The notes under the pieces are model-generated. The model worked only from the letters and a program-made list of their open reading frames with translations. It did no database searches and was not told the DNA's origin. This document shows positions 11,451 through 23,870 of a stretch of 64,000 nucleotides of DNA, piece by piece (position 1 is the stretch's first letter; each line of letters begins with the position of its first letter). Location: contig JADGJC010000019.1 of assembly GCA_027596075.1 (NCBI GenBank), forward strand, positions 124,001 to 188,000, read 5' to 3'. The translations under genes were made by a program, and so were the position numbers. Source of the stretch: Rhizophlyctis rosea (Eukaryota; Chytridiomycota; Chytridiomycetes; Rhizophlyctidales; Rhizophlyctidaceae).

Positions 11451-12642
11451 TCATTCAACTTGCTTCAAGCATGCAACGGGAAGCAGTCCAGACTTGCCAG
11501 AAGACTCGTTGGTACCCTTTGCCCATCCTACAAAGACAGGAAAAGATGCATCAGTACCGCAAAAATTTTCGCAAATGCGCCCTCACCTCTCCAGAGCCGG
11601 TGGATCCTTGAAATTCCCCGCTGCGGGGCGGGGCGGGGCGGGGGGGGGGGGGGGNNNNNNNNNNTCTCCCAAACAAACTTTTTCCTGTCTCCACAAAAAG
11701 AAGACAAACAAGTCTCAAAACTCACCATCATTGAAAAGCAAATCCAACTTCACCCTCTCCCCAGGCTGCAACCTAATCTCATCCTCCGCCGCCGGCTCAT
11801 AAGCATGCTGAACAATATACTTCTTCTCCAACACAGATACCACATTCAACGTATCGTTGGGTCGCAATGACGCTCCTTCCTCAGCGTTCTTGCCCGAGGG
11901 CATGGAAGAAGGCTGTTTGTTGCTCTTCTTTCTCCGGATCAACACGAATGCAGCGAGGGCGCCAATGATGATGAGAGCAGCGACGATGCCGCCGATGATG
12001 GCGCCGATGTTGGGGGAGGAGGACGAGGAGGTGTTGTTGGAGGACGGGTTGGAGGTTGATGTTGGTGTGGACGTGCCTGTGACTGGAGAGGCCCCATTTT
12101 AATGTTAACAAGCTGCTGCCATCTGGCAAGATAACCCACGTAACAGTCTTGCCTGTACATCAACACACCTGTTGCAGTCCCTGTAGCACCCCCCGTTGCC
12201 GTTCCCGACGTAGTAGCAGGAGCAGCTGAAGCAGTGGTCGAAGGCGAACTACTCTGAGACGGTTGCGCAAGCGAGTTTTGGTAACAATTGGACGCATAGC
12301 TTGGGTTGGAGATACAAGGTCCGGGAGTGCAAGTGTTTTGGAATAACCACCGTTGTGCTGTTTTCAAATTTTGCATATTAGTAAGCTTATGAAGCGCTCC
12401 AAATGAATTTGAAGGGTCTTCCAAAGCGTTCAAACAAAATACCAACTTCCTCCAACCCCCTTCCCGAAAAAAAACCTCAACTCATTAACTCCCAGGATAC
12501 TCACTGGCACTATCACAAGCCAAGAAAGAATCCCCTGAACACCCGAACGAGTCAACATCAGGCCGACAAGTCGTCCCAATAGTCTGCGCGGCGGACGAGG
12601 ACACAAGCGCGGCAGCTACCGCGAGAAGGAAAACGGAGCGCA
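11451..12642 (-). CDS. Secreted/single-pass membrane protein with cytoplasmic SH3 domain
   Basis: A type I membrane protein, likely a surface sensor or scaffold. Start MRSVFLLAVAAALVSSSAAQ at 12642 is a clear signal peptide. A Cys-rich ectodomain follows (CRPDVDSFGCSGDSFLAC, then NTCTPGPCISNPSYASNC), then a Ser/Thr/Gly-rich stalk, one transmembrane helix (IGAIIGGIVAALIIIGALAA) with basic stop-transfer RRKK near 11935, and an SH3 domain split by the last intron: YIVQHAYEPAAEDEIRLQ then WAKGTNESSGKSGLLPV, with the canonical ALYDY-like and GLLP motifs. Exon 3 ends at 11726 and the last exon starts at 11527, with stop at 11451. The last intron contains the assembly gap. The plan resembles fungal Sho1/WSC-type sensors in outline only, since it has one membrane span rather than four. 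Confidence 0.8.
11628..11664. other. G-tract followed by 10-N assembly gap
   Basis: A GGGGC repeat runs into about 18 consecutive G and then ten N (11655-11664). The gap lies inside the last intron of the SH3 gene, so the coding sequence is not affected. True gap length is unknown; the G-run probably broke sequencing. Confidence 0.95.
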
Positions 12643-13216
12643 TGGTTGACTCCACTGACCGAAATAAAGCAATTCCAACAAAAAATATGAGACAATATTC
12701 AACAATATGACGGTCCGACACGACAAGTCCGCGATGCTCAAAACCCCGGTCAACGAGGATTCGCAAATCTCGGTTTGGTGGACAGAAAACAGTCTACAGA
12801 AGCTTTTCAAGGAGAGAGTTTGCCTTCGAAGCCTGCTGCGCCCACTCAAGTGGTACAAGGTGTAACAATCACAACACCCCGAATTGGGCACGGATGGCGA
12901 CGGAGGCGAGGTTCATTTGGTGAAACACTGAAACGCCAGGGGTGAGGGTTCGGGCACAGCCTCTAAGGAAGGGCCCGAAAGGACAAAAATCTAACAAAGG
13001 GTCCTTTTCTCCACTCCCGAAAAGGGTATGAACATATTGCAGTCCCTGATGCTTCAATTTTGTTAGTAAACATGCTCTCATGTGGCACATGAATTTCATA
13101 GCCGACCGGAGCTTGACATTCGCAAACTAATGATTTCATTCAGCTCAAAATAGTACATACAATTAAGGAAGCTGCGTGGGGTATGTAAGTTGAATCCAGC
13201 CACATATCAAGGGTAG
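12643..13216. other. Intergenic between SH3 gene and CASP gene
   Basis: Promoter side of the SH3 gene and 3' side of the CASP gene. No convincing coding or RNA feature. Confidence 0.45.
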
Positions 13217-16200
13217 GTTCACCCCAATGACGTCCGATTTCCAATTATATCTCTAGGCTTCAGTACATTCTCGTGATCTGGACAATCGTGCGGGTGAGAT
13301 TAGCCAATTGAAAACTATGCCCAAACTGCCTTCTGAGCTCCAACAAAGTTTCACAGCACCAAAAGAAACTTACCATGTCGACATTCCTCCCACTGACTCA
13401 GCTTATACAATGTTGCAAATACCAGCATATGCAACATCATCGAATATAGTAAGAAGAACCACCTTGTATACTTATTCCCCACAATCATTTTGGTAAGATT
13501 CAACGTAGCCCGCTCCGCAGGGTTCATGTTGCGTACTCGTCGCGCTTCTTCCTGAACATGCCAAAAAGAGAGAATGAAATAAATAAATGTAGAAGAATAT
13601 CACATGGCCATCGCACTGTTATTAAAGGCGATCTTCGAAATGCATACCTGTTTATGGAATTGTCGGAAAGGATCCAACTTCCCCTCGTATACCGACTTGT
13701 ATTTGTTAGCCACATCTTCATCTGCTGGCCGCTTCTGATCAAACACTGGTGGCATTGAGACTCGGTGCTCCTGGAAGCGAATTCGGCGCGTCATCAGCCA
13801 ACTTATCCCATCAAAGGAGCTCTATCATCAATGCATGCACTCACATCATTCTCTCTTTCCCTCCCACCCCGCCACTGCCCTGCATCCCCTCTCCTTGCCG
13901 CTGCAGCACTGCCCTCCTGGAACGACTGCGTATACCGCAATTTCTCATATAGTGCGACATTATCACTCTTCAGTTTATCAATCTCGACACGGAGTTCAGA
14001 TATCATTGATAGGTGCGTTCGAATGAGCTGCGAAGACGATGATTTGGTTGATACAGGTCAATGAATTCACGCTCTCAATTTGAGTGTGCACACCTGCTCC
14101 AATTCCGTATTCTTTTGCCTATACCGGTCCCGCTGACTAGTCAAAATTGGGATGATAGAGGAACTAGCTTCTCCTGTTCCTCCTCCCGGCACACCCGGCG
14201 TCCCTGGTGTGGCAGGTGTTCCCCGTGCCGCCGCCGCAGCAAGTGGTTCCGCATATGGTGGTGAGAGCTTGGCATCAGCAACCAACGCAGCTAGCGGATC
14301 TAATGCCGGTCCGCGCGGCACGTCTTCCTTCCCAGACTCGAGCATGTTATTGACCTTTGACAAATCCTCCTCGAGTTGGCTAATCAGACTTTGCTGCTGA
14401 CTGTTACGCTGCCGCAAGTCGTTGAGTTGTCTGTTGACTGTTTCCAGCTCGTCCGTCAGATTCAAGTTGTCCACCTGGCATGCGGCAGATGAATGAGGTT
14501 GTACACTGACCGAAACAGATCGGAACGGAATATGGGCTTACCTTGAGAGAGGTCACATCCGCTTGCAGCCGCTTATTCTTTTCGAGCATTAGACGCTCCA
14601 ATGAATGATCACTTGTGTCTGAATCAGGAACCCAATCCAACTCTATTGACTTCCTCCTCCACCATCAGAGGGTGTGGGTACCTCAAATGCAGCAACAGCT
14701 TCTCAAACCTTGATAACGTTCAACTCTTCCTTGATTTTATCATAGTCCTCAAATTCGGCGAGCTTTGTTTCGAGTTCGGCTACACTCAAGTTCTGCAAAA
14801 CTGACGCGTCAGTCCTCATTTCCCGGAATTTCATACGCGCACCATTTCACCTTCAAAGCCACATCCCGCTCAAGCTCACTTAGCCGCTTCCCATAAGTAG
14901 CCTCCTTCTCTTTCAGCTGTTCCTTCAATTCATCCGTCTCAGCCAGCAGTCGGGTTACGTCAACCTTGAAAGCGAACTCAGCACGGCTGCAACACTGTTA
15001 CAATCGTCGCAAAAGCTGTCATACCTCCAGTCTTTGTGCACGTTCAGTTAGAGCCGCTGGACTGGTTGACATCGATTATTACTGCGGTCGTAAGTCAATC
15101 TGAACAAATTCAACATACTCTTGCCATTCTCCGTCAATGTTTGTTCCCCGGCTTTCATTCATCTCCTTCCGCAGGATTTCCTGAAATTCAGTCGACGCGG
15201 GATCATAAGTTGCCAAGATCCCAACGGTGTGGCCCCTCATCACAACACACTAACATTGTCTCGCTCCAGTTGGACAATCTTTAGGTTCGCTCTATCCAAA
15301 TCAACAAGGACAATTTCCAGTTCACCAAGTTTTGAGGCCACCTCTTCATCTGAATGCGGCAATATGTCAGCAAAACTCAAAGACGATGTTGGACGCAGTG
15401 CTGCGTCTCACCATACTGCTGGTTGTGATCCACAAGTTGCGCTTGTGTTGTATCATGCGTAGATTGCAACTGCACTAGCTGATCTTTAACCTGATTCAGC
15501 TGTCGCTGCAATGAATGCTCGCTGCACTATATGCGTCAGTCCAACATGCAATTTTGACGTTCCGCCTGCCTAAAGCCCTGTTGATACGCACGTTTCTTTG
15601 TAAATCCGAATCTTCTCGTCCATCGTGTCCTTCAATTCGGCCTCCTTCTGTGCAACTTTCTCGTTCACCATCTCTTCCAACTATGGGAAACTGCATGTGA
15701 GTGCCCAATGCGATGGATATGCTCATTCGGAAAAGAAGTACCTTCGCCTCATATTTGGAGAGTCGCGATTTCAATGTAGCAATGGACCCTTCTGAATTCC
15801 GCGCTGATGCTAGCTGACCATGCGCTTCCGCCAATTCAGCTTTTAGCCGTTTGTTCTCTTGCTCAATTGATCGGAATTCGCTCAACCGTTGCGATTGATC
15901 CTGAAGGAGCATGTCAATTTAAATTGAGCAACCAGCGGCCGATCCTTTGCTTGCATACAGCATATGACTCAATGAAGGGTGCTGGATCTGGTGCTTCCGC
16001 TAGTAGTTTATATAGATCTAGAAACGCGGTTTCCGCAACCTTTGTTCGCTTTGTGATGTTGTCGATTTCCCCTTGGTAGGCTATGAACAAAGTCCAGTTA
16101 GAACAAGTCCACTCGGCACTCGGCGATGTCGATTTGGTTTGAGCATGCTCTGGATTCGGACAGGCTAGAAACATACCTTTCAGGAGGTTCTTCAATTCGC

Positions 16201-16506
16201 GTAATTTTTCATCGTCAGCGAGTTTCCTAAAGTCTATCGCGTGCGTGTGGCGTCAGGTTGGTGTAGGTGCAACGAAAGTCGAAGTCTGACCGACCTTTCG
16301 TTTGTTCAGCCAGCCTTTTCCTAGACTGAAGACCCTCCTTCTGGTTTTCAACAATTTCCAGGCCCTGGGCGTCGAGGGTGCTCTGGAGCTTTGTGAGGTT
16401 GATATCTATGGACCATGAGAACAGTCACCGGATGCGATCTTTCAATCGGACGTCTGGTATGCTTACCCAACCATGACTTATGAGCAGCTGTGACCGCTTC
16501 CTCCAT
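13217..16506 (-). CDS. COY1: CASP/COY1 Golgi coiled-coil protein
   Basis: A tail-anchored golgin that tethers intra-Golgi retrograde vesicles. Start MEEAVTAAHKSW at 16506, then about twelve short exons of coiled coil. Family signatures: ITKRTKVAETAFLDLYKLL and APDPAPFIES near 16040, RLSEFRSIEQENKRLKAEL near 15860, NSEGSIATLKSRLSKYE, KLGELEIVLVDLDRANLK near 15320, SIIPILTSQRDRYRQKNTEL near 14130, EIDKLKSDNVALYEKLRY near 13970, and KLDPFRQFHKQ near 13660. The end carries NPAERATLNLTKMIVGNKY followed by a hydrophobic anchor (FFLLYSMMLHMLVFATLYKL) at about 13440. After ECRH there is a GTAAGT donor. Splicing to an acceptor near 13276 ends the protein at 13217; without splicing it stops near 13335. 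The family match is strong through its whole length. Confidence 0.9.
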
Positions 16507-16997
16507 CCTAAGCAACTATGACGGACGGGTACAAGAGTGATAGTGTGAAAGTGTCAACAACCTTGTTTATACGGATGTTGGGCAACAACTCAGGTCAGAA
16601 TCGTGGATTGTGGAAATTGTGGGAAAGTGTGGGAAGGAGGGGAGAGTGCAATTGCAGGCCCGACCAGGGCACTGCCAACACGCGTTTGTTTGTGGCCGTA
16701 TTCCAAGCCACTTGGCCCGCCAACCGCGCAATTGGCTGGGATCCATCCGGGGATACAACGATGAACCTCACCAGGAGCAGGAGGCCGGCGGCCTTCAGGA
16801 CGACGACCAACTGCCAACCACTAATTGAAAGGTGATCGTAGAATGTTCTATATTTAATCAGGACGTTTATGCTATAGTCTTCCCAGTTGTCCCCAAGTCC
16901 CCATTGGAGTCAGCTTCCGCAACATTAATAAAGTAGTGAAGTCGTGAGGGGGTGCAAAGATAGATACCCGACACCAAGATAGATACTCAAGTCGACC
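16507..16997. other. Divergent promoter between CASP gene and unknown gene
   Basis: The only sequence between the two oppositely oriented starts (16506 minus, 16998 plus), so it likely holds both promoters. CCAAT-like text (AACCAC/CCAACTG) is present, but no certain box. Short reading frames on both strands here are not convincing. Confidence 0.45.
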
Positions 16998-18474
16998 ATG
17001 ACAGCAACCAACGGTCCACCCTTACCACCTAGGCCATCAAATCGGCCATCCCCAACCGCTCCTCATGAATCCGAAGAAGAACAGAAAAGCAAACTCATGA
17101 AGCGTCTGCTTCTCAATTCCCTCCCAGGCCGAATTGTTGAGTCTACAACGAAAACCTTTGCAGCATCAGGTCGCATGGTTCTCTGCCTGAGCCCATGGGG
17201 GGACAACAATCCAGTCATGCTTCCATGCTTACGAGTCCGCGATGCAGCGTTCTTCCTGATTGCCCATCCCATTGTGGAAGGAGTTGACGGCGCTTTGGGT
17301 GCTGCGGGAGAGTACTTTACGGCATTGGTGGATATGGGAAGCGCATTCACCGTAGTGGAAGTTGTCGCGCCTCATGTAAGTGGTGATTGGTATAGTTTTC
17401 TGTAGCACACAGCGGCCACATTACCTAAACTCGTCTCACCAGGTGGTGGACTTTTTCATCGGTGAAGCCATCCTGGAACCCCTCGGACACCACCACATAC
17501 CAGGATACGACAACGTCATATCGACGACGCACGTGAAGACCCTCCGCTGCACCATCAAGCACAAGCTAATGGGCGAGAATGCCGATCTAGTTTTTGTTGC
17601 AGCTCCCGGTCGACAGGTCAACACAGCAATTGAAACTCCCCCCGATGACTTCTATGGTGCGGATGCTGAAGTATCTCCAACGGTCACCACACCAGCCGTA
17701 TTACCCTCCACTGCTGCGCAGAAGTCTTTCCTCCATTCCGTCCAGAAGTTCGTCTCCTCAGCTCCCGGATGGTTTTGCCCTTACCTTCATTCCACCCACC
17801 GCCAGCCCATCATCCCTCGTACCGTCCTCTCAACCACTTCCATCATCTCCTGCACTGGGCCTTTCCTCCTTGGCGACTATCTCTTTGCGCAAAACCTCCT
17901 GGCAAACATCCGTACTATCGTTCCTCTTTGCACTCCTGATCCTAGTGTCGACATGCCTGAAGGAATCCGTCGGGTTGTCGTCACATGCATTGGGTTGAGC
18001 CCCTTCCGGGGACTGTGGACATTGGGTCGTCGACCGCATGAAGGGATTCTGGATGTGCAGCTCATGGATGGTGTGGCAGGGGTTGTTGTACCGGTGAATA
18101 TGAACACGCCCCTGGTCAGTTGGAGCACTACAACAATGCAGGAGCTGGTGAAGGAGAATGGCACCCAAGCCAGGCAGATGGAAGTGGAAAACGTGATTAG
18201 TTTCCTGGAAACGTTTGTTGCTTGGGACCATGTGCAGCTCGATCAGAGGGCATTCGGAGACGTCGAGGCGTCTATGGCAAATTTGAGTTTGGGCGGGCGT
18301 AAAGCGAAAGTCATCAGCGTGCTCAGGAATGCGTTGGGTATGGTGATGGATGGAATCGCAGCTACGAAGGGAAACAAGGAGGTAGAGAAGAAGGTGGAAA
18401 CGGATCGAGCTGGGGTAGTGGTCCTCAGATATGGCAATAGAAGTATGTTTGCGCCTCCAACCAAGAAGCGTTGA
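16998..18474 (+). CDS. Hypothetical protein, about 470 aa
   Basis: Not recognised. Two exons: 16998 to about 17373 (MTATNGPPLPPRPSN ... VVEVVAPH), GTAAGT donor, then about 17443 to stop at 18474. The coding exons are clean and the amino acid composition is that of a folded protein. There is a Pro-rich start, then a beta-rich region (RMVLCLSPWGDNN, LPCLRVRDAAFFLIAHP, VVDFFIGEAILEPLGHHH), a variable middle, and a C-terminal half with GIRRVVVTCIGLSP and GVAGVVVPVNMN, ending in a basic APPTKKR. No signal peptide or certain membrane span. It shares a promoter region with the CASP gene; that gives no functional clue. Confidence 0.7.
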
Positions 18475-18910
18475 CCGGGAGGTACAGGAGCAAAGAACAA
18501 AATATCTCCCGTAGAAGTGTAGAGGAATGTTGTAAAAAATACACATCGGGTTCAGTTCGGCAGATTTTAGTGTACGCTTTGAGCATATCAATTTTTCGAC
18601 CATATCGATTTTATGTTCTTTCTTTGGCGCACATACTCTAACGTCAAGTGGAGCGAGCATCGATGATGACAGGATTTCGAAAGAGAGGGCGCAAGTAAAC
18701 TGTTGGCTCATTGCACAAGCCACATATCCGAACAGGACGGACAACATTTCAGGGTCCATAATGCTCGATCATTTATCAAGTCACCAGGATATTTTTGGTC
18801 TCATATGAACTTAACACTCACAACTCCATTTCAATCATAAGATTGCGTTAAAAAGTGTGACCAACTGCGCCTTTCGCCTATTCCCTTCTTAAATAACAAA
18901 CGAACGAATC
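18475..18910. other. Intergenic between unknown gene and CFAP92-like gene
   Basis: Both flanking genes are on the plus strand. The last 100 bases are AT-rich and are the likely promoter of the CFAP92-like gene. Nothing else seen. Confidence 0.4.
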
Positions 18911-21900
18911 ATGGCCCAAGCAATCAAAACGGCAATAACCGACCCGCTGAATAGTAACGGCCCTCTCAAAAAGTCAAAGAAAGATAAATCATCACCTGCA
19001 TTTGGTGATCATGCCGTTAAGCTGACGGTGGAGGTGCATTACACGCTTGAAAAGCGTAAGTTGATGTTTCAGGCGCAAGTTGCTTTCAGTCCAAGATAGA
19101 CCGCAAATCTACATCCATAACGCCGTGCACAATATCAGTCTTCACCCAAATACAGAAAGACCTTCGTGGAGGACGACCTGGTGGGCGGGATATAAAGAAA
19201 GGAGGTGTAGGCACGGGTGCGGCAGACAAAGGAGACAAGAAGAAGAAAAATGCGGTGGACGAATACCGGAAGTTTTACGTCGTGTATAGTATCGCGGGGA
19301 AAGTGGAGGGCAAAGTGAGCATCACATTCTCACATTGGTTGTCATACGCATTCTGGTCACCTAACTTCCACTACAGTCCGAACTCTTCCTGTCATCAACC
19401 CCAACCTGGTCGGCAACCCATGATTTGGAAATAACAACAGAGACCATAACAGATCTTTACTCCACACCGATAGAGTTTACCGTCTATGAGCTCGTCACCA
19501 GACCCGAAGACCTCGATCGCCTTCGCTACCCAAATCGCATGTCCACAACTAATGCCTCTGGATCTCGCATGCTCGGCTCCACCTTTGGTGGATCGACATT
19601 TCGGTTACATGCACCCCGTAGCATGGAAAGTCGGCGGGCGAGTATGGTTGCATTGAATAAGAGGCGGTTCCTGTTAGAAGAGGGGAAGGGCGGAGTTGGG
19701 GGTGGTGGAGCGAGGGAGAGGTTTGCAATGGCGCGGAGGCAGAGTGTTGGATTTGGTGGAGCGGGACTGGGGATTGCGGAAGAGGAATCGGATGTTGAGA
19801 TCGGTCGTGGAGGAGAGGAGATGGGAGGAGCAGGAAGGATGAGTGTCGTTGGCAGGATGAGCGTGGCGGGCATGAGGCCTTACAGTGCCCAAGATGCGCG
19901 CACCAGCAGAGCTGAGAGAGGTAGTGCAACTGGGCGGCGGAAAGACGTGGGAAAGACGGGGCATCTGGTGGCGGGACTGTTTATGAGTGAGTCCGCTGAG
20001 GAAGGCGCGGGTGGGAAGTTGAAGGGCAAGAAAGAAGGAAAGGCTAAAAGTCAGATCATTCCCGCGAGGCCCCACTCACCGGATCGCGCGAGGGCCCAAC
20101 CAGATATACAACGGAGGCAGGAACAGCAGCTGGCTAATGAGGCGTCACCGCAAGTCAGACCGCGCTCTGCTGACCGTGCAGCTCCACACGATCATCGTAT
20201 GCAACGGCCCCGGTCAGCTGAAAAGAAGCAGCAGCAACAGCAGCAACAACAGCCGGCTGTCCTTCCCTCCCAAAAACCGCGCCCAAAATCAGCCGAACGA
20301 GCCGCGCCGTCGGACCACCGGATTCAACGTCCACGATCAGCGGAAAAGCGTGACAATTGGCGCGGGACTTTGGAGGAAAAGGACACACCACACCCGCACC
20401 ATTACGCTCCTCAGCGACGAAAATCTAGTCATGGGGAGGGTGTGTTGCCACGTCGGCGGTCGGCAGAGATGGGACAGCCTGAGATGGAAGTGGGTGATCA
20501 CAAGCGGGGAGATAATGTGCCAAAACAACGAGAAACACCAGACGGCAAGTCCAAAAATGCCGCAATAAAGCCGAAGAAGGAGATAGTAGAGAAGGCAGGG
20601 TTAGCAGGAACAGGCCCTGCTAGTGATAAGAAGGCGGGTAACCAGGAACCACCCATGAAGCAGAAGGAGAAAAGCAGAGATAAAGAACATGTCAAGGAAA
20701 AGGAAAAGTCAAAGGATAAACCAAAAGACAAGCACCCCACCATACAACCTCCGCCAGCAACCGCCATTGAAAGGCCTACCCATCGCCCTTCTCAAACACC
20801 CACACCTGCCCCACCCGAAGACTTCTTCTCTCCATCACTCCCAAACCCCCTCGGCCGCACCTCCCTCACACCCTCCCTCAATACCCGCATAGAACAACAA
20901 CAAAAGGAGCGCGAAAAAGAGCGCGCAAAAGAGCGTGAGAAAGAACGTGAAAGGGAAAAGGAGAGAGAACGAGAGCGTGAGAAGGAGCGACGGGAGAAAA
21001 CCAAAATCAAGGAACCGCCTTTGCCGGCGGGGATGAAGGGTGGTCCTGGGAAGAAGGGTGATTATAGGATTGTAGTTGTGGCGAAGGTGGCGGTAGATGT
21101 TACGGAGTTGTTCTTGGGGGAGTTACGTGTGCAGGCTAAGTACGTACAACAGATGTAAGAAGACGGTCATGAATCTTGTGCTTACAAATTTGATGTCGTC
21201 TTGCTCATTTGCAGCGTCCAGGGAGTTATCGAAGGCATGTCGAACTGTCAGGTTGTGTTGACGGTCGACAGGCCTTTATTGACGGCTGAGCAATCGGAGA
21301 AGTAGGCGGATGCTGATGTGGAAACTTATTATATGACCATTCTGATCATTCGCATTGTTATTAACTCACTAGCCTGAACCCGCTTTGCATCACCTTAGTC
21401 GAAGTCGAGGGCATGCCTGACAAACCTGTGCCTTACAAAACCATTGAGAATCAGTCAGAGCCCGTGTAAGTACCTGTATTCGTTTGGGAAATTCTCATGA
21501 AGTCTTGAGATCCATGTACGTCGTATTTCTGATCCTCCTTCTCGCCAAATTTAGTCATGCCTCCTTCCAGTTCTTCTCAGACCCGCACGTCCACAAAGCC
21601 GTCACATCTCTCCCACATCAGCGACACATCTCTTTCGGTACGAGGCATCTCATTTTACCTGGGTTACTAGACGATGACCAGCTGCGAGATGATTTGTTGA
21701 ACACTGCGCTGAAGATTGAGGTTTGTTGCTTGCCCTGGCTTTGGTTTCGTGGAACTCTGGGGATTTTGCTGAAATATCGTCGTGCCGACTTTTAGATACA
21801 TGATCGAGACTACCGCCTTCCGGATGATTTGAGTAAAATTGCGTCCGGTAGGTACCATGACGTTGAAAACCAGCAAGCATATGCATTAAGGCTGACGGTG

Positions 21901-23686
21901 ATGATTGCACGTATTTCCAAATGAGAGAACTGAATGACGACGGCAGCCCTAAAACTCTCTTGAATCCGAGCAATCCTTTTGGTGTTGCCACGTTTTGTAT
22001 GTTTGCTCGTTTGCTTTTTGCGCCAAGTGACTTTCTGATGATACAAATCTCATCATTACATTTTTTTGTTGATTCAATATGCAGCATTGGCTGATCTTGC
22101 TCGGGGTTTGACACATTTTGAGTCGACTGCTCCTGTACTGCCGACTAAATACCGCAGTGGTAAAATCCTTCTCGATTCCCAAGGGCCTATCTGAATATGC
22201 AAAACATGCTCATGGTTGTCGCGTATTGGGTGTTTACAAACAGAGGAAAAGGCCAATCTTCCTGCAGGCCTCTGGCTCGAATCTGCAGCTTCCCTCACCA
22301 TCCAAGTTCAATCCAAATACCCTGTCCTGGCGAGTACAGCGCTGACGGGGGGCTCGTTAGCAGAAGGGTTGTTTGGGAGGGTTGTCATTGTGGCCAGGTT
22401 GGTGCTTGAATACAACTAAACGCATCCTCGTGCTTAGCAAACTGTCGTGCTTACTTTCCCATTGCCATACAGAGCGGACGACATCGCAACACCCAGCGCC
22501 ATTCATGAGTTCATCACCACAACACATTTGGACGCACTCAAAATCTATCGTAGGACTGAGACGGCACGAAGAGAGGCGTTGGCGAAGTACAAATTGTCGC
22601 CAGAGCAGAGATATAGTGTTGATTTGGTACAGGGACTGTGTATAGACTGGATTTCATTGGGTTGTGATCTCATATCGGTCTTGGTTTGATAGGATATATT
22701 GACAGGCTACCAAATCTTTGACAAGAACGTCCGCATCTTCTTCGTGGAAGGTTTGGAAGGAAAAGCAATTGAGGGTTTGCTCGCTGTCATTCCAAGGCAA
22801 GTGCAGTAGTGCCTCGCATACATTCGTTATTTCGAATCGCGGCGTCTTTGACATTCCGCGTTGCAATCAGGAACCCTTCAGTATTCATCTACCGCCCAAC
22901 CTCCATCTCCTTCAACCAGCGGATCTGGGTTGGCCTCCCAGCCAGTCTCATAAATGTCAGTCTATCCCCAAGCTTACATGAAGCGCTGCAGAAAACGTCG
23001 ACGTATTTGCGAAAGAGAATGCAGGCTGAGTGCTTCGAGTGTTTAACAAAACTTGATCAAGTAACGTACTCGCAAAACTCTGAGCACTGTTTATGTTCAA
23101 GCGAGCGTGGCAAAGGGTGAATCATACTGACATTCATGTGTCGTGGTTTGACAACCCCAGATCTTAGCGCTGGCCCACCTTCCAACTCGAAGCATACTTG
23201 GGCTATACCCCAGTCGGGGAATGTTTGACGCTCTGATACGCACATTTGGAGAAATCGTTTCATTTGCAGCTTCGACTAATGATGAGTTCCTTGATGAAGT
23301 GGCGGCAGCACAGATTCAACATACAGCTTTGGCTCAACAGCAAACCCATACGACTGTAGGGAAAATCCCGCCCCATTTGAGACTGGAAGATTGGTTGATA
23401 CCCACCCAGGTGCGTGCCCTTTGATGTTGGAGTTGCGCTTTTGGAATGGGTGGGCCGTTCAGGTCATGATCACCAGTAAGAATTGTTCAAATCCATGTCC
23501 TTCCGACCCTAGAAATGCATGTACATGCGAATGCAAAGTCCACCGGCGGGGTTCAAAGGACGGTACATGCCTAAGATCCGATCAGCGAAGCGCATCGACA
23601 GTGGGAAGGACAGATTTGATAAGGTGTTGGGCAGGCCGGTTTCTGCGCGACAGTATATGGAGGCTCCACTTGTTGCCGCTGTGTGA
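18911..23686 (+). CDS. CFAP92: CFAP92 (KIAA1257)-like cilia and flagella associated protein
   Basis: A large axoneme-associated protein family of unknown mechanism. Start MAQAIKTAITDPLNSN; about ten exons (exon 1 ends 19055). N-terminal part: VKLTVEVHYTLEK, YRKFYVVYSIAGKVEGK, then LEITTETITDLYSTPIEFTV as in DUF4550. A long low-complexity insert (about 19550-21000) holds RPRSAEK-type repeats, poly-Gln and KEREKEREREKE. Conserved C-terminal core: LFLGELRVQAKY, VVLTVDRPLLTAEQSEKLNP, LVEVEGMPDKPVPY, ASFQFFSDPHVH, HISFGTRHLILPGLLDDDQL, then IHDRDYRLPDD, FFVEGLEGKAIEGLLAVIPR, YLRKRMQAECFECLTKLDQV. The final exon gives SGKDRFDKVLGRPVSARQY and stops at 23684-23686. The core parallels animal CFAP92 in order and motif. 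The long charged insert is the main difference. Confidence 0.75.
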
Positions 23687-23870
23687 ACATCTGCAGGGCC
23701 GGATCATAACCCTTCGTCAGGGTGTTGAAAAGCTTGAAGTAAAGTCTGAACATCATCATCAATGTGAAGCACTTTGTATAGAAGGGTTCTGAAATTGAAA
23801 ATCAATCTACAGTGACTCCAGCCCGGTATCGTTTAGCTTGATTGGTTCTATAGGTCTGATTCCCATTGAT

